A stretch of DNA of 10,509 nucleotides from the NCBI GenBank assembly GCA_016297555.1, contig JAEDGK010000072.1, positions 1 to 10,509 on the forward strand. The letters are read 5' to 3'. Below, piece by piece: positions 5,901-10,509 of the stretch. The notes under the pieces were generated by a model. It was not told the DNA's origin. It was given only the letters and a program-made list of their open reading frames with translations, and ran no database searches. A program made the position numbers and the translations under genes. This DNA is from Clostridiaceae bacterium. Its GTDB lineage: Bacteria; Bacillota; Clostridia; Oscillospirales; Acutalibacteraceae. The first letter of the stretch is position 1, and each line of letters starts with the position of its first letter.

Positions 5901-6815
5901 TTGAAAAACATAATTGAAATTAATCATCTGAATAAGACCTTCGGAGATATCAAAGCCGTGCAGGATTTGAGCTTCCGCGTCAAGGAGGGCGAGCTGTTTG
6001 CCTTTCTTGGCGTCAACGGCGCGGGAAAATCCACCACGATTAACATTCTCTGCGGTCAGCTTTCAAAGGACAGCGGCTCGGTAAACATATGCGGCTCCGA
6101 CCTTGACGCAAGACCCGACAGCATTAAGAGAAGCATCGGCGTTGTGTTTCAGAATTCGGTGCTTGATAAGGAGCTTTCCGTGCGGGATAATCTGGCAAGC
6201 CGCGCGGCGCTTTACGGAATAAAGGGCAAGGATTTTCAAAATCGCCTTGAGGAGCTTGCAAATCTGCTTGAATTCAAGAGTCTGCTCAAACGCCCCGTCG
6301 GCAAGCTTTCGGGCGGTCAGCGCCGCAGAATTGACATTGCGCGCGCCCTGCTTCATAAGCCGAAAATTTTAATACTTGACGAGCCCACAACGGGGCTTGA
6401 CCCGCAAACCAGAAATCTGCTGTGGCAGGTTATCGGCAATCTGCGAAAAGATGAGAATATGACCGTTTTCCTGACTACTCACTATATGGAGGAAGCGGCG
6501 GACGCGGATTATGTTGTAATTCTTGACGCAGGTCGGATTGCGGCGGAGGGAACTCCTCTGGAATTAAAAAACGCCTACACGGGTGATTTTATTACAATTT
6601 ACGGCGAAGACGAGGAGCAGATTAAAAAGCTCGACGCTCCGTATAAGCCCATAAGGGACGCTTTCAGGGTGTCGGTTGCAAATACCGCCGCCGCCACGGA
6701 GCTGATTTTGAAATATCCCGAGGTGTTTAAGGATTACGAGATAACCAAGGGCAAGATGGACGATGTGTTCCTTGCGGTTACGGGTAAAAACTTGATTGGG
6801 GGCGCGGAAAAATGA
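5901..6815 (+). CDS. ABC transporter ATP-binding protein (ABC-2/drug-exporter type)
   Basis: Cytoplasmic ATPase of 304 residues that should drive the permease encoded next. All nucleotide-binding motifs are intact: Walker A GVNGAGKST (about 37-45), Q-loop Gln84 in VVFQNS, signature LSGGQRRRIDIARAL (136-150), Walker B ILILDEP (156-162) with Glu161, D-loop GLDPQT and H-loop His194 in TTHYMEEA. The C-terminal ~90 residues (about 215-304) form the extra domain common in DrrA/CcmA-type exporters. The start is TTG, supported by AAGGAGA and by the residues just after it (NIIEINHLNKTFGDIKAV), the standard first strand. It overlaps the permease gene by four bases. The substrate cannot be read from sequence; antibiotic, lipid or peptide export would suit the envelope-stress neighbours. 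Confidence 0.94.
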   Translation: MKNIIEINHLNKTFGDIKAVQDLSFRVKEGELFAFLGVNGAGKSTTINILCGQLSKDSGSVNICGSDLDARPDSIKRSIGVVFQNSVLDKELSVRDNLASRAALYGIKGKDFQNRLEELANLLEFKSLLKRPVGKLSGGQRRRIDIARALLHKPKILILDEPTTGLDPQTRNLLWQVIGNLRKDENMTVFLTTHYMEEAADADYVVILDAGRIAAEGTPLELKNAYTGDFITIYGEDEEQIKKLDAPYKPIRDAFRVSVANTAAATELILKYPEVFKDYEITKGKMDDVFLAVTGKNLIGGAEK

Positions 6816-7717
6816 CGGGACTCGGCGCGCTGATAAAGCGCAATATAAAGCTGTATTTCAGCGATAAGGGAATGTTTTTTTCTTCGCTCATAACGCCCGT
6901 AATTTTGCTGGTGCTTTACGGCACATTTCTTAAAAATGTGTATGACGATTCCTTCCGCAGCGCATTGGAGGCGGCGGGCGTGTCGGTATCCGACAAGCTT
7001 ATAAACGGCTGCGTCGGCGGTCAGCTTGTGTCGTCCCTGCTGGCAGTAAGCTGTGTTACGGTTGCGTTTTGCTCCAACCTTTTGATGATTAAAGATAAAA
7101 CCACAGGCGCGAAGAGGGATTTAACGATAACTCCCGTGAAGCCCGGCACACTGGCGCTCGGCTATTATTTTTCCACTATATTTTCCACTCTGATAATCAG
7201 TCTTACGGCAACGGGCGTTTGCTTCGGCTATCTCGCCGTTGTCGGTTGGTATCTCTCTGTCGGCGATGTTTTCGCGCTTTTGCTTGATGTGCTGCTTCTG
7301 ACTCTTTTCGGCACGGCGCTCTCGTCCTGCGTTAATTTCTTCCTTTCCACCGACGGTCAGGCTTCGGCGGTCGGCACGCTCATCAGTGCGGGCTACGGCT
7401 TTATCTGCGGCGCATATATGCCGATTTCAAGCTTTACCGAGGGATTAAGAAAAGTTATATCGCTTTTGCCCGGCACCTACGGCACAAGCCTGCTTCGCAA
7501 TCACGCCATGCAGGGTGTATTTGACGAAATGAGCAGCCTCGGTTTTCCGACCGAAGCGGTGGAGGCAATAAGGGACGGCGTGGACTGCAACATCTACTTT
7601 TTCGGCAATAAGGTTGAGCAGAGCGAAATGTACCTTGTGCTGATTGCTTCCGTTGCGGTTTTAATCGGATTATACATTGTTATGAATGTTGTTGCCGGCA
7701 GAAAAAAGCGCCGCTGA
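6812..7717 (+). CDS. ABC-2 type transporter permease
   Basis: Integral membrane protein of 301 residues with about six membrane segments (roughly 22-40, 68-90, 116-140, 151-173, 185-207, 273-294), the usual ABC-2 layout. The N terminus carries a short amphipathic cytoplasmic stretch (LIKRNIKLYFSDKGMFFSS) before the first span, typical of this family and near the ATPase contact. There is a polar loop between the first two spans (about 41-67) and a larger one before the last span (about 208-272), while the C terminus ends in RKKRR, expected inside. ATG 6812 overlaps the ATPase stop, giving a coupled pair. It likely forms an exporter with the preceding ATPase. Substrate unknown. Confidence 0.92.
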   Translation: MTGLGALIKRNIKLYFSDKGMFFSSLITPVILLVLYGTFLKNVYDDSFRSALEAAGVSVSDKLINGCVGGQLVSSLLAVSCVTVAFCSNLLMIKDKTTGAKRDLTITPVKPGTLALGYYFSTIFSTLIISLTATGVCFGYLAVVGWYLSVGDVFALLLDVLLLTLFGTALSSCVNFFLSTDGQASAVGTLISAGYGFICGAYMPISSFTEGLRKVISLLPGTYGTSLLRNHAMQGVFDEMSSLGFPTEAVEAIRDGVDCNIYFFGNKVEQSEMYLVLIASVAVLIGLYIVMNVVAGRKKRR

Positions 7718-7720
7718 AAC

Positions 7721-7728
7721 AGGAGGAG
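7721..7728 (+). promoter_or_regulatory. Ribosome binding site that sets a GTG start
   Basis: AGGAGGAG lies five bases before GTG 7734. It rules out the earlier in-frame ATG at 7686, which lies inside the permease gene and would add residues with no membrane character. Confidence 0.85.
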
Positions 7729-7733
7729 AAAAA

Positions 7734-8009
7734 GTGAAAGATTTTATCACAGCAGCCCTGCCTTGGGTGCTTTGCGGAATTTCGGTTGCCGTAATATGCG
7801 CAAGGTTCAGACCGAGCAAAAAAGAAAACGGATTGGGGAGCCGCATTGCCCTCGGAATGGCTTTCGGTCTTATGGCGGCGCCCGTTCTCAACAGCTTTGA
7901 GCTTTGGGAAAACCACGGGTTGGGCATTGCTCTCGGTCCTTTAATCGGTATGGCTGTTGCCTCTTTGTTTAACGGGAAAGAGGATTCCGATGAAGAAAGC
8001 AACGAATAA
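7734..8009 (+). CDS. Small multi-span membrane protein, unknown function
   Basis: A 91-residue protein of unrecognised family, starting at GTG after a very strong ribosome site. It has about three hydrophobic segments (roughly 5-23, 36-53, 60-79), the later two rich in Gly/Ala and Met (LGMAFGLMAAPVLNSFELW, GLGIALGPLIGMAVASLF), and an acidic tail (GKEDSDEESNE). The acidic tail is like that of the small protein at 5500-5703, though the sequences do not look related. Its position right behind the permease and its 20-base overlap with the lipoprotein gene suggest it works with the ABC exporter or the envelope proteins. No enzymatic motif is visible. Confidence 0.75.
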   Translation: MKDFITAALPWVLCGISVAVICARFRPSKKENGLGSRIALGMAFGLMAAPVLNSFELWENHGLGIALGPLIGMAVASLFNGKEDSDEESNE

Positions 8010-8388
8010 AAGAATATTTGCCGTATGCATTTTTGCCTTGATGCTGTTTGCGTTAAGCGGCTGCGGCAAAGCGGAAAAACCCGTTATGAATATCGCCATT
8101 AAAGACGGCACGCAGATTTATAACGGAACGGAGCAGCGCTTATATCAGGTTGAAGAAGGCACGACGGGCGAGCTCAGAATAAAGGTTAACCGTGAGAGCG
8201 GAACGCTTGATATTTCCGTTGCTTCGTCGGACGGCTCGAAGCAAAGCTTCTATCGGGGCAAGGATATTCCCACCTCAGATTTTACGGTTAATCTGACTGC
8301 TCCCGGTGAATATAAGGTTTTGATTGAAGCAAAAGATTTTGCGGGAGATTACAGCTTTTTATGGGGAACACGGCAGGTGAAGCAATGA
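7990..8388 (+). CDS. Predicted lipoprotein, unknown function
   Basis: A 132-residue exported lipoprotein. A basic start (MKKATNKR) and a hydrophobic stretch (about 9-21) lead to the lipobox LSGC (22-25), with Cys25 as the expected lipidated residue. The mature part of ~108 residues looks beta-rich (TGELRIKVNRESGTLDISV, TVNLTAPGEYKVLIEAKD), like a small sandwich domain, but I do not recognise a family. The gene starts inside the preceding one, overlapping it by 20 bases, and its stop overlaps the next start by four (ATGA). The start at 7990 is preferred over an in-frame upstream start because the signal peptide begins here. It is probably anchored on the outer face of the membrane. Confidence 0.82.
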   Translation: MKKATNKRIFAVCIFALMLFALSGCGKAEKPVMNIAIKDGTQIYNGTEQRLYQVEEGTTGELRIKVNRESGTLDISVASSDGSKQSFYRGKDIPTSDFTVNLTAPGEYKVLIEAKDFAGDYSFLWGTRQVKQ

Positions 8389-8891
8389 AAAAGCATACGG
8401 CAAACATAATTACGGGATGTCGGATTATTTGCAGCATACTGCTGCTGATTTTTCCGGCATTTTAGCCTTGGTTTTATGCGCTTTATCTGCTCGGCGGATT
8501 TACCGATATGATTGACGGAACCGTTGCAAGAAAAACAAACGCCGTCAGCGAGTTCGGCTCAAAGCTTGATTCCGCAGCGGATTTTGTGTTTGTGTCCGCT
8601 TGCCTTATCAAGCTGTTTCCTGCGGCGGATATACCTGTTTGGCTGTGGATATGGATTTTGGCTGTTGCCGCCGTAAAAATCGTAAGCATTATCATAAATA
8701 TGATTTATTGCAAAGAGCTTGCGGCGGTGCATACAGTTATGAATAAAATCACGGGATTTCTGCTGTTTTTGCTGCCGTTGACTTTAAATTACATCGATAT
8801 AAAATACAGCGGATTTGTCGTTTGTGCGGCGGCAACCGCCGCGGCTGTTCAGGAGCAGTATTATGTCATAAAAGGAAAAAAGGTGAGTTAA
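8385..8891 (+). pseudogene. CDP-alcohol phosphatidyltransferase interrupted by an in-frame TAG
   Basis: Read through the stop, this frame gives a ~168-residue integral membrane phospholipid-synthesis enzyme. The complete family motif is present: D-x2-D-G-x2-A-R-x8-G-x3-D-x3-D in TDMIDGTVARKTNAVSEFGS followed by KLDSAAD. Such enzymes transfer a phosphatidyl group from CDP-diacylglycerol to an alcohol; the acceptor cannot be told. The start ATG 8385 overlaps the lipoprotein stop, and the first residues (KKHTANIITGCRIICSILLL) fit the usual first helix. After residue 26 the codon at 8463-8465 is TAG, then homology continues in the same frame. In related proteins I expect Ser there, which one base change (TCG to TAG) would explain; that is from memory. 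No good restart codon precedes the catalytic motif except ATG 8508, which would lose part of it. It may be a pseudogene, an error or a recoded stop. Confidence 0.82.
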
Positions 8892-9444
8892 AACGGAGTT
8901 TATAACGGAAAGGCTGATACTCCGCCCGTGGAAAGAATCGGATGCGGAGAGCTTATATGAATATGCCAAAGATCCCTTGGTCGGGCCGATTGCGGGCTGG
9001 CCCGTGCATACCTGCGTTGAAAACAGCAGAGAAATAATCAAAACCGTGCTTTCTGCGCCCGAAACCTATGCGGTCTGCCTGAAAGAGGATAACAGAGCCA
9101 TAGGCAGCATAGGGCTTATCCCGCCCGCACAGTCGCACACAAAAGCGGCTGAAACCGAGATTGAAACAGGCTATTGGATAGGAGTTCCGTTTTGGGGGAA
9201 CGGATATATCCCCGAGGCGGTGCGCAGGCTGCAAAAATATGCTTTTGAGGAGCTTGGATGCACGGCGATGTGGTGCGGCTATTATGACGGAAACGAAAAA
9301 TCGAAACGCTGTCAGGAAAAATGCGGCTTTACTTATCACCACACGGAGGAAAACAAGCCCTGCCCGCTGATGGGAGATGTCCGCACGGAGCATTTCACAT
9401 ATCTCACAAAGGAGCAATGGCAGGCGAATAATCAAAATGATTGA
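8887..9444 (+). pseudogene. RimJ/RimL-type GNAT acetyltransferase lacking a normal start codon
   Basis: The frame after the stop at 8884-8886 encodes a ~185-residue acetyltransferase of the Acetyltransf_3 type. It begins KTEFITERLILRPWKESDAE, the classic first strand of RimJ/RimL-like enzymes, and continues with EIETGYWIGVPFWGNGYIPE (acetyl-CoA region) and CQEKCGF near the end. However, there is no ATG, GTG or TTG in frame between 8887 and 8976; the first is TTG 8977, which would delete the first ~30 conserved residues. The bases GAGTTAAAACG would give a TTG start (TTG AAA ACG) if a single G were present after 8889, so a one-base deletion is a simple explanation. AAGGTGAG just upstream could serve as ribosome site. 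Substrate unknown. It is the last gene of the operon. Confidence 0.75.
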
Positions 9445-9458
9445 TTTCATAATAACAG

Positions 9459-9490
9459 AACCGCCGTCCGTTTTCTCGGGCGGCGGTTTT
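9459..9490 (+). terminator. Rho-independent terminator of the envelope/ABC operon
   Basis: A 12-base-pair stem pairs 9459-9470 (AACCGCCGTCCG) with 9477-9488 (CGGGCGGCGGTT), one G-U pair, around the loop TTTTCT; a T run ends at 9490. It lies 14 bases after the acetyltransferase stop. Confidence 0.93.
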
Positions 9491-9574
9491 GCGCTCCGTT
9501 AAGACCGCATAAAGATATGTGCACTTTTTAAACTCTAATTGCCTGCGGATTAAAAACTTTGTTTATATTTTAAC

Positions 9575-9603
9575 TTGCTTTTATCTCTGTTTAGGGATAA
9601 AAT
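9575..9603 (+). promoter_or_regulatory. Sigma-A-type promoter of the V-type ATPase operon
   Basis: TTGCTT (9575-9580) and TAAAAT (9598-9603) are separated by 17 bases. The ~80 bases upstream, back to the terminator, are AT-rich and hold no gene or copy of the activator-type repeat seen at 3032 and 3861. Start of transcription is expected near 9610. Confidence 0.7.
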
Positions 9604-9608
9604 AGGAG

Positions 9609-9633
9609 AAAGCCAAGGTAAACGAGGCTTTTT
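9609..9633 (+). promoter_or_regulatory. Small leader hairpin with a T run (weak)
   Basis: AAAGCC (9609-9614) can pair with GGCTTT (9626-9631) across an 11-base loop, and Ts continue to 9633. It lies at the predicted mRNA start and could be a weak attenuator or 5' stem; six pairs with a large loop is marginal. Confidence 0.25.
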
Positions 9634-9661
9634 AAAATCACGGAAAAAGAAGGTGCGTTTC

Positions 9662-10015
9662 ATGGATAAAAATGCCGTTATCCGAGAGGAAAGCGACAAT
9701 TTAGGGAATGTCATCAAGCATCTTGTAGATTTTGACGCTCAGCAGAGGGCGCTTATTTCCTCCGCCGTTACGGGCAGGGAGGAAAGGCGCAGAGAGCTTG
9801 AAGCCGAGCGCGGCAAAATAAACGAGGAATATATGGCTCAGGCACAAAAAGAGCTTGAATCGCTTGCCGAGAGTGAAAGTATCCGCGCCGAAACAGAGGT
9901 TAAAGCGGTTAAATCCGCCGCACGCAAAAACATTGCGGAGCTTGATAAAACCGCCGCGGAAAAGAGCGAATTTTGGGTTGAAGAAATATACAGGCGAACC
10001 CTCAGCGGCGAATAA
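9662..10015 (+). CDS. V-type ATPase peripheral-stalk coiled-coil subunit (G/H-like)
   Basis: A 117-residue, highly charged, helix-forming protein with Ala/Glu/Lys/Arg heptads through most of its length (REERRRELEAERGKINEEYM, ETEVKAVKSAARKNIAELDK). This is the character of the small stalk subunit (G/H type) of A/V-type ATPases, which links the membrane part to the catalytic head. The identity rests mainly on its place directly before an AC39-type subunit; coiled coils alone are not diagnostic. ATG 9662 is chosen because AAGGTG lies six bases upstream (9650-9655); an earlier in-frame TTG at 9575 falls in the promoter. The stop is 21 bases before the next start. Codon use and composition match the neighbours. 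Confidence 0.72.
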   Translation: MDKNAVIREESDNLGNVIKHLVDFDAQQRALISSAVTGREERRRELEAERGKINEEYMAQAQKELESLAESESIRAETEVKAVKSAARKNIAELDKTAAEKSEFWVEEIYRRTLSGE

Positions 10016-10036
10016 TTCCGAAAGGAGGCGGCAGAG

Positions 10037-10509
10037 ATGAAATCAATGGCTTCCAATTCCGTTATGACCAGGGCGCGCGCCAAATACGGCTGCCGTCTTA
10101 AATCGGAGGACTATGCTTCGCTTGCGGGGCTTTCAAGCCTGCGCGAGGTTGTGACTTATCTCAAAACGCGCACTCATTTTGCACCTTATTTTGAAGCTCT
10201 TTCCTCAGACCCCAACCTTTCAAAGCTAAAGCTTGAGCTTGCTTTAAGGTCGGCATTTGAGCAAGAGGTTTCGGGGCTTTGCAGCTTTGAAAAGAGCGTC
10301 GGTGAGCCGATAATGAAATATATTATGCTTGACCGCGAGGTTGAGCTTATTCTCGATTTTATAATCAATCTTTCGCTCGGAACGCCCGAAAAAATGATTC
10401 TCAAAACTCCGCCCGCGTTCAACTGCGGCACGAGGATGAATTTTTCCGAGCTCTTTCAGGTAAACAGCGCAGAAAAGCTTGTAAGGTATCTTGCCAAGAC
10501 CAAATATGC
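10037..10509 (+). CDS. ntpC: V-type ATPase subunit C (AC39 family), 3' end outside window
   Basis: The first 157 codons of a gene cut by the window end, open with no stop. The start MASNSVMTRARAKYGCRLKS (after three further residues, MKS) followed by SLAGLSSLREVVTYLKTRTH fits the N terminus of clostridial V-type ATPase subunit C, the AC39-like protein that connects the membrane rotor to the central stalk; complete members are about 330-350 residues. ATG 10037 follows a strong AAAGGAGG (10021-10028) at eight bases. With the upstream coiled-coil gene this is the beginning of a V-type ATPase operon whose other subunits should lie beyond the window. Confidence 0.85.
   Translation, partial: MKSMASNSVMTRARAKYGCRLKSEDYASLAGLSSLREVVTYLKTRTHFAPYFEALSSDPNLSKLKLELALRSAFEQEVSGLCSFEKSVGEPIMKYIMLDREVELILDFIINLSLGTPEKMILKTPPAFNCGTRMNFSELFQVNSAEKLVRYLAKTKY

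Noticed and set aside
7686..7733. Upstream in-frame ATG for the small membrane protein
   Set aside because: It lies inside the permease gene; AGGAGGAG before GTG 7734 and the start of the first hydrophobic segment support the later start.
9575..9661. N-terminal extension of the V-type ATPase stalk protein from TTG 9575
   Set aside because: The TTG is the -35 box of a good promoter and the extension would precede the predicted transcription start; ATG 9662 has its own ribosome site.
1..10509. tRNA, rRNA, CRISPR array or riboswitch
   Set aside because: I read both strands for cloverleaf-like sequences, regular short repeats and long structured leaders and saw none; leaders here are short (about 33-53 bases).

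Overview
The window looks like the chromosome of a low-to-mid GC Gram-positive anaerobe, most likely a gut Clostridia member of the Oscillospiraceae/Ruminococcaceae type. The evidence is a YesM/YesN-type two-component system, LiaF-, DUF4097- and PspC-type envelope proteins, strong AGGAGG ribosome sites, several GTG/TTG starts and a V-type ATPase operon. This placement is inference; no rRNA or tRNA gene is present.

Layout, all on the + strand. (1) 1-397: C-terminal end of a large serine recombinase, AT-richer than the rest and probably one edge of a mobile element. (2) 417-2990: sensor kinase (seven predicted membrane segments plus His_kinase/HATPase), an AraC-type response regulator overlapping it by 4 bases, and a GNAT acetyltransferase, closed by a hairpin terminator at 2998-3031. 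(3) 3032-3833: a promoter and a flavodoxin-fold NAD(P)H/FMN oxidoreductase. (4) 3861-9490: a second promoter with the same architecture, then a tightly packed ten-gene operon: LiaF-like protein, DUF4097-type repeat protein, small membrane protein, PspC protein, ABC ATPase, ABC-2 permease, small membrane protein, lipoprotein, CDP-alcohol phosphatidyltransferase (interrupted by TAG) and a RimJ/RimL-type acetyltransferase (no normal start codon), ended by a terminator. (5) 9575-10509: promoter and first two genes of a V-type ATPase operon, the second cut by the window end.

The most interesting signal is regulatory. The promoters of the oxidoreductase and of the envelope/ABC operon share an upstream element, 18 of 21 bases identical in its distal part and placed exactly 58 bases before a perfect TATAAT in both. 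In the first promoter the element is clearly a tandem direct repeat with 21-base spacing. It overlaps a poor -35 region, as expected for an AraC-family activator site. The AraC-type response regulator encoded just upstream is the obvious candidate. My model is that the kinase senses a membrane or envelope signal with its membrane domain, and the regulator turns on the oxidoreductase and a Lia/Psp-like envelope-protection operon with an ABC exporter and a phospholipid-synthesis enzyme. This is LiaRS-like logic with a YesMN-type regulator. The function is inferred, not shown.

Two adjacent genes near the operon end (8385-9444) carry apparent lesions. They point to decay of the operon tail, sequence errors, or non-standard decoding. 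None of the 16 complete gene ends in the window uses TAG.
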